A DNA stretch of 64,000 nt from Vallitaleaceae bacterium 9-2 (GCA_038396585.1 CP121691.1:2852001-2916000), one strand, 5' to 3'. Positions 35,908 to 45,001 are shown, numbered from the stretch's first letter. The notes: generated by a model not told the origin, from the letters alone. Numbers and translations are program-made.

Positions 35908-35936
35908 ATTATAGCTTGTTTTCAAGTAACTGTAAA
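35908..35936 (-). promoter_or_regulatory. Promoter of the riboswitch and transglutaminase gene
   Basis: TTTACA, a 17-bp spacer and a perfect TATAAT. The predicted transcript start, near 35901, is about 25 nt before the riboswitch. Confidence 0.75.
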
Positions 35937-35978
35937 GCTATGTGCGATGAACTTTTTGTGAACCTATTGGCTCATGGA

Positions 35979-36728
35979 CTATTCGATCCGTTTCCCTTTA
36001 ATGATCAATCGATGTGTTGGATTAATCATCGGTTCACATGTGATTAAGGTTATCTCTCCATCACTTTCATAAAAAGTGTCAAGTACATACATATCTTGAG
36101 GTTCAACATATAGCTTTTCCTCCACTTGATAGGTATAGCTCCCATCTTTTACTTGCAAAGAAATAAGATCATCTTTTTTCAGCTCGTCTAAACGATTAAA
36201 ATTTTTTCCAAACGTATGGCTTCGATGTCCAGCTATAATGTAGTGTTCTTGTACATCCTGATTTTCTATATCACTCTCTAAGCTTGCCAAGGAGATATTT
36301 AGGTTTTTTTCTGTTGCGCCTCTTAAAATTGGTAAATATAAGTCAATGGAATCGATTTCAAGCGCTCCCATCATATTATTTTTAATATATTCTTGACGCT
36401 TTTGTTGCCTTTGAGCTTCTTCTTCTTGTTGCTTTTCTAATTGCCTTTGAGCTTCTCTTTTTTCTTCTTGATTCAGGGCGTTAATCTCTTCTCGAAGCGC
36501 TTGCTCACTTTGTTGGTCAAGCGTCTCTTGTGTACTCCCTAATTCCTCTAGTTCTTCTTGTTCTAGCCCATCTTCCGTTGGACTCTGGTCTATAACACTC
36601 AATTGCTCTTGCCATAACAACAAAAGCTCTTTTTGTTGACGCATCTGCTGCCAATCTTCATATCTGGGATACATCAGAACAGCCAACCCACCAAGAATCA
36701 AAAATGTTGAGAATATTTTTAATTTCAT
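35979..36728 (-). CDS. Class D-like sortase
   Basis: This 249-residue transpeptidase should attach LPXTG proteins to the wall. It has an N-terminal membrane anchor (about 4-20), then a long Gln/Glu-rich charged stretch (about 45-115) predicted to be coiled coil, then the sortase domain. His about 166 (IAGHRSH), Cys about 230 (LITCEP) and Arg about 238 (THRLIIKG) form the active site. The charged insert is unusually long. It lies 51 bp behind the adhesin gene, whose LPATG signal is its likely substrate. Confidence 0.9.
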   Translation of the reverse strand: MKLKIFSTFLILGGLAVLMYPRYEDWQQMRQQKELLLLWQEQLSVIDQSPTEDGLEQEELEELGSTQETLDQQSEQALREEINALNQEEKREAQRQLEKQQEEEAQRQQKRQEYIKNNMMGALEIDSIDLYLPILRGATEKNLNISLASLESDIENQDVQEHYIIAGHRSHTFGKNFNRLDELKKDDLISLQVKDGSYTYQVEEKLYVEPQDMYVLDTFYESDGEITLITCEPMINPTHRLIIKGKRIE

Positions 36729-36745
36729 TATATTTCTCCTTATGA

Positions 36746-36772
36746 AAAGAGCAGAGATAATCTCTGCTCTTT
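36746..36772 (-). terminator. Hairpin between adhesin and sortase genes (attenuator)
   Basis: A 12-bp stem (36746-36757 with 36761-36772) closes a 3-nt loop just before the sortase ribosome site. There is no clear U run on the minus strand, so it may lower rather than stop sortase transcription, or stabilise the adhesin mRNA. Confidence 0.6.
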
Positions 36773-36779
36773 GGTTATC

Positions 36780-39700
36780 TTATTGTATACGTTTGCGAAG
36801 GAATAATCCAGACAAGATCATTATAAGTCCCATGAGGTTATATACACGTCGACTTTCTTCTCCCGTCGCCGGCAATTCTTCTCCAGCCCCTAAAGGAATT
36901 TCTACATTGATTTCAATAAGCTCTTCTGTTCCATCTTCATGAATAATGATGAAACTGTCTTTTCCTTCATATCCTGGATCCGGTGTATACTTCCAATTAC
37001 CTTCCGGATCAAATTCAACCGTTCCGTTTGTTGGCGGTGTTTTCACTTCAGGTATTGGTTTTGTCGGATCTGTTGGGTCCGTTGGGTCCGTCGGGTCTGT
37101 TGGGTCCGTTGGATCTGTCGGATCTGTTGGCTCCGTTGGATCTGTTGGGTCCGTTGGATCTATTGGCTCCGTCGGATCTGTTGGATCTGTTGGCTCCGTT
37201 GGATCTGTTGGCTCCGTTGGATCTATTGGCTCCGTCGGATCTGTTGGATCTGTTGGCTCCGTTGGTTTTGTCGGTCTACCAGGATTTGAGCGTCGTTGAT
37301 TTTCTAGCGTCATTGTATACGTTTGATTATTTTGTGTAACTTCAAAAGGATATTCCGTCTTATCTAGTACGTATCCACTTGGCGCTTCAATTTCTTGATA
37401 ATAATACACTCCATACTCAAGGTCATTAAATGCTACTTTTCCATCTTCCGATGTCTCACCTTGTGCAATAAGGGTTCCGTCTTGAGTATAAATCCCAATA
37501 ATTGCACCTGAAAGTGCTTTGAGCGTATTACGATCTACTTTTTGTATTTCGACATTTCCATGAATTCTTTCATTCACCACCGGGTCAACTTTTATAATTT
37601 TTTGACCCTGCGTAGCTATTGAGACTTCCCATGTCTGGCTTGAACCGATATAGCCAATAGGTGCTTTTGTTTCTTTGACAACATAATTGCCATGTCGAAC
37701 AAATTCAAAAACCACTTCTCCCTGAGCATTACTTTGGGCAACATATAATGGATTATTAAATTCTTGATCATTCACATCAAAAAGTGTAAACTCTGCACCT
37801 GCTAAAGGCTGTTGATTATTATCCACTTTTTTAAATTCTACGCTACCTTTTATCGGTTCATTTTCAACAATGAATCGCTGAATAGGTGCATTGTAGTCTT
37901 GGATTGTGACTTCTAGGACATCTGTATTAAGGTTGTAGCCAATTGGCGCTTCAACTTCTTTTAGCTGATACGTCCCATGGGCAATGTCTTTAAACACAAT
38001 TCGTCCTTGTTGGTCTGTCGGTTCTGAAACATATTTTTGTACACCATTTTGTTCTAATACAAACTTCGCTCCCGCAAGTTTATTTTGTGTATCTTGGTCA
38101 ACTTTGATAATTTCAATATCTCCAATAATCTTATGATTAACTACTGGTAAATCTGTTCGATCAATGTTTTGACCATCTTGTGTAATTGCAACTGCAATTT
38201 TTTCACTTGAAGGTTCATAGCCAACAGGTGCCAAGGTTTCTTGAACGTAATAATTTCCATATGCAATATCACTAAAAGTTACGATCCCACTTGCATCTGT
38301 TGTCTCTGTTAGCACGGGGACATCGTTCATATCAAAAAGCGTAAATTCAGCATCTGCTAGAGCTTGTCCTTGCTCATCAACCTTTTTCAAAGAAATTGTT
38401 CCTTTTTTGATGCGGTTAACTACATCTGCTAATTCAATCGTTTGACCATGATCTGTTTCTTCTACAGTCACATTAAGTACAACCGAGGATGCTATATAAC
38501 CCTCAGGTGCTTCTAATTCTTTCACAGTATATTGTCCATAGGCAACGTCTGTGAACAGAACTTGACCCATATCATTTGCAATAGCTTCTTGTACTAATAC
38601 TTCTGCTTGATTATATAGACCAAACTTCGCTCCACTTAAAGGCTTATTGCTATCATCTACTTTGGTTAACTGTATATTTCCTATTACACTTTGGTTTTCA
38701 ATTTCCTTTAGGTAGACCTGTTCTGTCGCTTCTTTTTCTACTAAAACAGGAATACGCGTTGAAGATAGCAAGTATCCTTCTGGTGCATTGACCTCTTCAA
38801 TATAATAGGTTCTGTCTAGTGGCAAGTTGATGATATGTACTTCTCCATCGGTTGTTTGGAATGTTGTATTTCCATATAAGTATTCAATATCATTAAAAAT
38901 GTACCACAGCTTAAACTCTGCTGGTGATTGAGTAATTGTCTGTCCATGTTCATCTTTTTTTACAAGATGAATCTCACCTCTATTTGGTACAACTTCTCCA
39001 CCTACAAATGAAAATTGTCGCGCGGATAGTTCTTGTGTTTCTACGGTTTGTTCTACAATTTTATCTCCTGAAAATGCAACGGTATTATTGACCATACCAT
39101 CGGCAGCGACAACCACCGTTGTATAGGTAACCTCATATATATGCTCTATGGCATTTAAAAAGTTGACCTTTAACGTCGTCGTTTTGTCGACTTGATTATA
39201 TGCACTGGAAAAAGTATATTCTGTCGTATCAACCACGTGTTTTTGACCGTTATCCACTCTATAAATTTCTAATGAATCCGGCTTATATGCCAATCCTGAA
39301 CTTAGTGTATCTTCAAATCCAGCATTATCAATGATAGACAAACTTTCATTGACCAAAATCTTCCAATCCAGTTCATCATCTGTATACACTTTTGTCTCAT
39401 TTGTCAGTGCTTCTTTATCAATAAATGCATCATACGAATCATAGCTTACTGATGTTTGATAGGTCCCTTTTTCCTGAACCCCTTCATTTACAACCGCTGT
39501 ATTCACATAGACGCCTTCTGATATCTCAGGCACACTTGTCAAGTATTCAATGACATATCGTTGTGTCACCGCATTATTAAACTCAAGTGTAAACGTCGTC
39601 TTATCTGTCGGATCCATAATAATCGTGTATTCACTTGCTGGAATTTCACCCAAAATGGTTGTTGTTCCATTACTAGCTACATCATAAGTATATACTCGAA

Positions 39701-42143
39701 TACTCGCCTCATCGATAACTCCGTCATAACCCAACGTATCCACAACTGAAATATCATTACCTAGATATTGGTTCAAATAGTTGATATAAACTTGCCATTG
39801 AAGTAATCGCTCGTTACCACTGTGCCAATCAGATACGATATTTTGATTCGCATCTAAACTTACTAAGCGTCCCTCTTTTTTTCCGCTATTCCATGAAGAG
39901 TCAATTACTTTTCGTGAAACTGATTTTGTCGTATCAATCACATAGTCACTCTGCGTTTTTCCACTAAATGCTGCTCGGTTAATATATGTTTGATCTGCAC
40001 TTGTATTGTCTTCTATTCCTTGTTCCGGATCATAAGTTGTCGTGTAAGTTATAGTTAAACTTTCATTGAGGTACTCTGAGGGTTCATTAACATCAATTAT
40101 AAGTTCGAGAACAAACCCTTTTTGATACCCTGTCACTCCATCTAAGGTATTTTCCGTTAATATATAGTCCACGCCTTCTACTAAAGGTGTACTTCCACGC
40201 TTAACATTGAGCGTACTCTCAAGAAGTTTTAGCCCTTTGTTTGGAAAAGTATCTGTAATTGTAAGCTCTTTTATCGGTTCCCGCTGAGGATTGACTTGAA
40301 TTTTCCAATCCATTGTTTTTGCATTGTAGTCTATGCCAACAAAAGATTTACTGTATGTATTTTGCGGAACTGTAATTGGATACGTAGTATCAACACCTGT
40401 TCCAACACCAGTGTCACCTTCTAATGTGGCGTCATTGACAAATTGATTCACTGAAAAATCTGTGATTGTTGTCGTATATTCAATCTTTCGATAGGTTTGA
40501 ATATTGCCTAAGTTTATCGTTACTGTAGTACCTGTTCCCGGGGTATCAACAACCAAAACATCTCCCGGAAGCATTGCTATAGCATCACCATTTTCATCAT
40601 ACACCTGAATATTTGCGCTATCTATCGACAATCCCTCTGGAATAATATCTGTAATAACCGCATTGTTGATGCTTTGATTTGCTTCATTAATATGCACTGT
40701 CCACTTTAACTGCTTATCTGTATACGTCACTTGTGAACGCCCTTCTTTACGCAAAATAGCATCTCGTTCGACCCAGACATCTGCTTGTGCCGTTCCTAGT
40801 TCTATCGTCCCATTTTTAAGGACTGCTGTATTTGTAAACAAGTTGTTTTGCAGATAGTTTCCACTGTTAATCAGTGCATAGTCAATTGATGTGTCAAATT
40901 GGATTCGGTAAGCTTCATTTGATGCAATCGCTCCTAGATTAATAGGAAAAGCGGTCGCTGTCTTGTCTGCTGACAATGTCGCTATCCAATTCTCTCCATC
41001 TTTAGACAAAGTATATATCTCAATTGATGATGCATCCACACTTAATCCAGCCGGAAGATTTTCTTCGATAATTGCTTCATCGATTGTTCCACCCGCTTTA
41101 TTAACGTCAATCATCCACTCAATTTTATCTTCGCCAATATATCTGCCGCTTTTTTCAATAAAATCACTTCGAAGTAATTGATCTACCGTTGCTTTTGCCG
41201 GCAGATTTTTCGTTCCATATGCCAACGTTGCAGCATTTTCAAACGCTGTTTTTGAGTAGTCGTCAATGATGGTTACGTATTCAACACGATAACCACTGTA
41301 AGGTAAAAGCGTATCAAACTCTATCTCAAAAGAAGATGCATCCACCGTTATAGCCGCCCCACTCGTCGCTAATGTTCCGACATTGGTCTGACCATTGTAT
41401 CCGACATTCAAATTATACACTTTGATTCCATCGTCACTTAGGTGAACCCCTGCCGGAAATAAGTCTGTAAGCGTAGCATTGCTAATCTGAGTTTCTTCAT
41501 TATTAAGTACTTCAATACTCCAAGTTATTTCTTTGGCATCTTTGTTCGCATCAGGTTCACCAAATTTTTCAATTGCCGTCACTTGCTGAACCGGTTTAAC
41601 TATAACTTGTAGGTTTTTGTTTGTTGCGTCTTGGAAAGGTATTCTTTGAATAACGTTATCACTGAACTTTGTCATATCAAACTCAAGTCCAAATCCTACG
41701 ACTCCATTTTGTACTGTTTGATCTTCAATGGCTTCATTAAACACAAAGGTTAATACACCACCAATCAAGCTATAGGTTCCGACTTTTGTTCCATCATTAA
41801 GTATGATATCTAGATTCTCCCAATCACGATCAAACATAAATGCATCTGGAACTGTAATTTGTGACCAATCGCCTGTTTTTGCATCTTTGTGCATTGTATC
41901 CCAAGAATATTCAAGATATACTTGTGTTCCATCAACCACTTCAATTACATCATTGTTTTGAATATCCTGACCGTCTTTGCCACCTAGCTTTAATGATTCA
42001 AATGTGAATATGTTTCCTAAATTCTGTCCTGTCCCTTGAGCATAAACTCCAGTCGAAAAAATAGGTGCCCATAATTGAACTATCATCATCATGATAATTA
42101 AATATGCACACCTACTTCTAGTTTGTCTTTTTATTGTCTGCAT
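36780..42143 (-). CDS. Giant LPXTG-anchored Cna/SpaA-type adhesin
   Basis: This 1787-residue surface protein has a signal peptide (about 1-34). It next has an N-terminal adhesin-like domain (about 40-190), six repeats of about 130-150 residues of collagen-binding Cna type, and six SpaA/Cna_B repeats (each near KVD...AGAKFTLYD...KEVEAPIGY) that probably form isopeptide bonds. A Thr/Pro/Asp/Glu low-complexity stalk, an Ig-like module and the sorting signal LPATG (about residue 1758) with hydrophobic tail and RKR end follow. The start at 42143 is chosen by the GAAGAGGTGG site. The motif at 42218 is 74 bp upstream. It is followed by its own sortase. Ligand unknown. Confidence 0.93.
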   Translation of the reverse strand: MQTIKRQTRSRCAYLIIMMMIVQLWAPIFSTGVYAQGTGQNLGNIFTFESLKLGGKDGQDIQNNDVIEVVDGTQVYLEYSWDTMHKDAKTGDWSQITVPDAFMFDRDWENLDIILNDGTKVGTYSLIGGVLTFVFNEAIEDQTVQNGVVGFGLEFDMTKFSDNVIQRIPFQDATNKNLQVIVKPVQQVTAIEKFGEPDANKDAKEITWSIEVLNNEETQISNATLTDLFPAGVHLSDDGIKVYNLNVGYNGQTNVGTLATSGAAITVDASSFEIEFDTLLPYSGYRVEYVTIIDDYSKTAFENAATLAYGTKNLPAKATVDQLLRSDFIEKSGRYIGEDKIEWMIDVNKAGGTIDEAIIEENLPAGLSVDASSIEIYTLSKDGENWIATLSADKTATAFPINLGAIASNEAYRIQFDTSIDYALINSGNYLQNNLFTNTAVLKNGTIELGTAQADVWVERDAILRKEGRSQVTYTDKQLKWTVHINEANQSINNAVITDIIPEGLSIDSANIQVYDENGDAIAMLPGDVLVVDTPGTGTTVTINLGNIQTYRKIEYTTTITDFSVNQFVNDATLEGDTGVGTGVDTTYPITVPQNTYSKSFVGIDYNAKTMDWKIQVNPQREPIKELTITDTFPNKGLKLLESTLNVKRGSTPLVEGVDYILTENTLDGVTGYQKGFVLELIIDVNEPSEYLNESLTITYTTTYDPEQGIEDNTSADQTYINRAAFSGKTQSDYVIDTTKSVSRKVIDSSWNSGKKEGRLVSLDANQNIVSDWHSGNERLLQWQVYINYLNQYLGNDISVVDTLGYDGVIDEASIRVYTYDVASNGTTTILGEIPASEYTIIMDPTDKTTFTLEFNNAVTQRYVIEYLTSVPEISEGVYVNTAVVNEGVQEKGTYQTSVSYDSYDAFIDKEALTNETKVYTDDELDWKILVNESLSIIDNAGFEDTLSSGLAYKPDSLEIYRVDNGQKHVVDTTEYTFSSAYNQVDKTTTLKVNFLNAIEHIYEVTYTTVVVAADGMVNNTVAFSGDKIVEQTVETQELSARQFSFVGGEVVPNRGEIHLVKKDEHGQTITQSPAEFKLWYIFNDIEYLYGNTTFQTTDGEVHIINLPLDRTYYIEEVNAPEGYLLSSTRIPVLVEKEATEQVYLKEIENQSVIGNIQLTKVDDSNKPLSGAKFGLYNQAEVLVQEAIANDMGQVLFTDVAYGQYTVKELEAPEGYIASSVVLNVTVEETDHGQTIELADVVNRIKKGTISLKKVDEQGQALADAEFTLFDMNDVPVLTETTDASGIVTFSDIAYGNYYVQETLAPVGYEPSSEKIAVAITQDGQNIDRTDLPVVNHKIIGDIEIIKVDQDTQNKLAGAKFVLEQNGVQKYVSEPTDQQGRIVFKDIAHGTYQLKEVEAPIGYNLNTDVLEVTIQDYNAPIQRFIVENEPIKGSVEFKKVDNNQQPLAGAEFTLFDVNDQEFNNPLYVAQSNAQGEVVFEFVRHGNYVVKETKAPIGYIGSSQTWEVSIATQGQKIIKVDPVVNERIHGNVEIQKVDRNTLKALSGAIIGIYTQDGTLIAQGETSEDGKVAFNDLEYGVYYYQEIEAPSGYVLDKTEYPFEVTQNNQTYTMTLENQRRSNPGRPTKPTEPTDPTDPTEPIDPTEPTDPTEPTDPTDPTEPIDPTDPTDPTEPTDPTDPTDPTDPTDPTDPTDPTKPIPEVKTPPTNGTVEFDPEGNWKYTPDPGYEGKDSFIIIHEDGTEELIEINVEIPLGAGEELPATGEESRRVYNLMGLIMILSGLFLRKRIQ
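37064..37276. repeat. 9-bp tandem repeats coding for a DPT/EPT stalk
   Basis: About two dozen 9-bp units of the type GGATCTGTT/GGCTCCGTT on the plus strand code for D-P-T and E-P-T/E-P-I steps of the wall-spanning stalk. Perfect and near-perfect longer units recur, so length is likely to vary between strains by slippage. Confidence 0.9.
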
Positions 42144-42217
42144 AGTTCCACCTCTTCTTTCCCATACAATAGGATATTGATAAAAAGATGGTATCATATT
42201 AATACAGATATTAACAT

Positions 42218-42232
42218 GGAACAATTGTTACT
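42218..42232 (-). promoter_or_regulatory. Shared 15-bp palindromic motif, site 2 (before the adhesin)
   Basis: Plus strand GGAACAATTGTTACT, identical to site 1, 74 bp before the adhesin start. A TATGAT -10 box lies about 19 bp further on the minus strand, again without a good -35 box. Confidence 0.65.
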
Positions 42233-42255
42233 TAATATTTATTACACTTAACATT

Positions 42256-43188
42256 CTATGACAATGGATACATTTTCAAAAAATCATCTCGTAATTCATC
42301 TGTTACTTGAGGTAAATTTATCAGGCTGTTAAACAAAGGATTCATTCGGAAAAAATACACGTCATTAGGAAAAGGAAAAATCAAAAGAAAATTAATGGTT
42401 TTTATTATCCATTGTTGACTTTCCTGTATGTTCTTTTTCTGGTAATAGCCACAGGCTAGATAAAAAAAGGTTTGATGTATATTCTCAAGATGATTCATGT
42501 AATATTGATATTTTTCCAGTCGGTGGCCAATATCAATGACTGTATCCGGTTTATTCAACGATAAATTTAATGTCAGTTGATTAATCATCGCTGCAACCGT
42601 CACTTGTGCATAACGACTTATACATGATTTGGGCTCAATCAATGCGCAGGCACGCTGGGACATATATCTTGATTGGGCATATTCTCCTACCATTTGATAG
42701 CAAATTGAAAGAAGCAGCTTAAAATTAATAATGCACAAATCATCCATATATTTTCGATCGACGGAATCAAGGATTGCTTTGATTTTTGCTATCCCCTCTT
42801 GAGGTTGCTCTTCATATAGTACGAGATAACTTAGTTCATTAAGGACAACCTCATATTTCCAAGGCAATGTATTAAAATCGGGAATCTTCTTAGCTTCCAG
42901 TGTCACTTCCATAAGTTCGACTTGATTATTGTTCTTACGGATGGCATTCATCTGCATCATGTATTCACGCACCCGAATCGGATCTAAACAATCCAAATAT
43001 TCATAATAAACAAAAAGATCAACGCCTAATCGATTACCAAGCAAACGAAGAATTTCTGTTGATGGAGAACGTTCTCCCTTTTCAATTAAATAAATATATT
43101 TATCTGTACAAATATTGTGGGCTAACTCTGAACGACTTAGCCCATTTTTTTCTCTATATTGCTGTACAACCTCTCCAATGTATCCCAT
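42256..43188 (-). CDS. XRE-type regulator with TPR-like domain, paralogue B
   Basis: This 310-residue paralogue of the protein at 33952-34884 has a closely similar N-terminus (GLSRSELAHNICTDKYIYLIEKGERSPS) and the same helical C-terminal layout. GAGGAGG precedes the start. It lies 30 bp behind the GGDEF gene, so both appear to be read from the promoter with motif site 3. It is upstream of the adhesin on the same strand. RNPP-like peptide sensing is inferred from domain order only. Confidence 0.82.
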   Translation of the reverse strand: MGYIGEVVQQYREKNGLSRSELAHNICTDKYIYLIEKGERSPSTEILRLLGNRLGVDLFVYYEYLDCLDPIRVREYMMQMNAIRKNNNQVELMEVTLEAKKIPDFNTLPWKYEVVLNELSYLVLYEEQPQEGIAKIKAILDSVDRKYMDDLCIINFKLLLSICYQMVGEYAQSRYMSQRACALIEPKSCISRYAQVTVAAMINQLTLNLSLNKPDTVIDIGHRLEKYQYYMNHLENIHQTFFYLACGYYQKKNIQESQQWIIKTINFLLIFPFPNDVYFFRMNPLFNSLINLPQVTDELRDDFLKMYPLS

Positions 43189-43218
43189 CGTTGCCTCCTC
43201 GTTGGCCTTTTTATAAAT

Positions 43219-44907
43219 CTATTTTGAAAACAATTCAAAAAACCGAAAATCATGTTTAATAATATGTCCGATGATGATTTCTTGAATGATATATTTGGCT
43301 AGATCTATTTGCTCTAACTCTCCTTTGTACATCGCTTCCATTAAATATTGCATGCTTTTCAGCAATTCTTTATGAATCTCCTTGTGCTCTTCAAGTTCAA
43401 TATACCTGTATTCATACAGCACTTTTTCTTCATTTGAAAAATGTTCTACCATATGTACACAAATTCTTTCAAGAAGCTGTGATGTTTTTTCAAAATTGTC
43501 TTCCATAAAACAGTTGACAATGAGTTCATTAGATAACGCAATTAATGAATTATGCTCATAATCGACTTCTTGATGTCCACTTCTAAAAAATGGCCCCCAC
43601 TCGATACTAATCGGCAATCCACCTTTATACATGAATACATTCTCATTGCTAATGACTTTATTGCGTCCTGTAAGTTTCGCTAAATACAGCGAATTATCTA
43701 CACGCTTAAATATGCTTTCTGCATCATCATCTGCCAACCACTGAGTTGCTCCAAAGCTTGCAGTAATTTGCTTGAAAGCATTCACTTGTATAGCTGCAAT
43801 ACTACTACGTAATTTTTCCGCAACAATCCCAGCTTCATATAACTCTGCTCCTGGTAAAAACACAGCAAATTCTTCTCCACCCCATCGACAAATTATATCG
43901 GTGTCTCTTAATTGGCCCTGGAGTGTTGTTGCTACTTGACACAACACTTTATCTCCTTCTAAGTGACCAAACTCATCATTAATCTCTTTAAAATGATCCA
44001 AATCCAATAAAATCATTGAAAATGTTTTGTTATCTCGACGCCCTTCGCGAATGCGCTCTTCCAAGAACTCAACAAAAAAACGACGATTGTATAAGTTGGT
44101 CAAACTGTCTCTAGTTGCAAGTTCATAAAGCTTTTTGGTGCTTTCACGCTTTTCTATACTCAACATTCGATTACGTACACAGGCGGTTAGTCTCAATAAA
44201 AACAACTTAAAATTAAAGGGTTTAATCAAGAAATCATCTGCCCCAATATTCATGCCATAAGGAATGGAAATCCCTTCACCATAAGTTGTGATAATAATAA
44301 TAATCGCATTTTTATTTTGTCGTCGAATATGGCGTATTAATTCTTGTCCTGTAAATTTTGGCATAACTAAGTCAAGCAAAAACAAATCATAGTCTGAAAT
44401 CTGCTTAAGCAAATCATTGGCTTCTTGATAATAGTCCGCATTATTCACTTGGCACCTTTCAAAATAGCTTCGTATAACCTCCAGTGAAAAACGACTATCA
44501 TCTATAACCGCTATCTTCATACTTTGTAAGTACTTTATAATCTCATATTCATTCAAAGAAAATAGAAAATACTGATATAATTCTTCTTCTACATTATCTG
44601 TGGTTTCTATAATTGCTGATACGCCCAAGTTGTAATAGTTGATTTTAACCTTAAAATCCATATCTTTTGTCAAAATAATACAAGAGGTTAAGTCAGTTAA
44701 TTGTGAACTTACTTCCCATACAATTTTTTCTGATACTGTTGTTATATGAGAATGTTCAATCAAAATAAGCGCTGCTTCGCACAATAACTCTTTTTGTTGT
44801 TCCCACAATATAATCGGTAATTTAATTAGCTCTACATCTAGTTTTTCTGCGATCGTCTCTCCAACAAAATCGTTTTCAATATTATGCGTTAAATATATGA
44901 CTTTCAT
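43219..44907 (-). CDS. REC-GGDEF-hemerythrin protein (predicted diguanylate cyclase)
   Basis: This 562-residue protein has a divergent receiver-like N-terminal region (about 1-120) and a true receiver (about 125-245, IDDSRFS, LDLVMP with the phospho-Asp, and IKPF). A GGDEF domain follows (about 270-430) with active site RWGGEEFAV. An inhibitory RxxD site (RDTD) lies five residues before it. The C-terminal bacteriohemerythrin domain (about 435-562) has its His ligands in VDYEHNSL, HMVEHFSNEE, EEHKEIHKELL and GHIIKHD, which suggests oxygen or iron sensing. The start is set at 44907 (AAGAAGAGG). It should supply c-di-GMP, the ligand of the nearby riboswitch. No partner kinase is seen. Confidence 0.9.
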   Translation of the reverse strand: MKVIYLTHNIENDFVGETIAEKLDVELIKLPIILWEQQKELLCEAALILIEHSHITTVSEKIVWEVSSQLTDLTSCIILTKDMDFKVKINYYNLGVSAIIETTDNVEEELYQYFLFSLNEYEIIKYLQSMKIAVIDDSRFSLEVIRSYFERCQVNNADYYQEANDLLKQISDYDLFLLDLVMPKFTGQELIRHIRRQNKNAIIIIITTYGEGISIPYGMNIGADDFLIKPFNFKLFLLRLTACVRNRMLSIEKRESTKKLYELATRDSLTNLYNRRFFVEFLEERIREGRRDNKTFSMILLDLDHFKEINDEFGHLEGDKVLCQVATTLQGQLRDTDIICRWGGEEFAVFLPGAELYEAGIVAEKLRSSIAAIQVNAFKQITASFGATQWLADDDAESIFKRVDNSLYLAKLTGRNKVISNENVFMYKGGLPISIEWGPFFRSGHQEVDYEHNSLIALSNELIVNCFMEDNFEKTSQLLERICVHMVEHFSNEEKVLYEYRYIELEEHKEIHKELLKSMQYLMEAMYKGELEQIDLAKYIIQEIIIGHIIKHDFRFFELFSK

Positions 44908-44986
44908 AATTCCTCTTCTTTCCTGTAACGATAACAATCCATAACCTCTCTCTATATTATATCGTACTCTCATCATAGATTTCTAT

Positions 44987-45001
44987 GGAACAACTGTTAC
45001 T
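44987..45001 (-). promoter_or_regulatory. Shared 15-bp palindromic motif, site 3 (before the GGDEF gene)
   Basis: Plus strand GGAACAACTGTTACT, one base different from sites 1 and 2, 79 bp upstream of the start. A perfect TATAAT lies about 25 bp further on the minus strand. Confidence 0.65.

Noticed and set aside
37064-37276. Possible CRISPR or intergenic repeat array
   Set aside because: The units are 9 bp with no spacers and are in frame in a coding sequence.
36939-37339. Long Val/Gly/Ser-rich or Trp/Cys-rich plus-strand frames
   Set aside because: They are shadows of the 9-bp repeats in the adhesin stalk; none has a ribosome site or a plausible composition.
42217-42252. Short plus-strand frames starting at or near the shared motif (reading M-E-Q-L-L-L at 42217 and 44986) that could be signal peptides for the XRE-TPR regulators
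   Set aside because: There is no ribosome binding site before them, the copy at 34970 has no start codon, and the fixed distance to minus-strand starts fits a DNA operator better.
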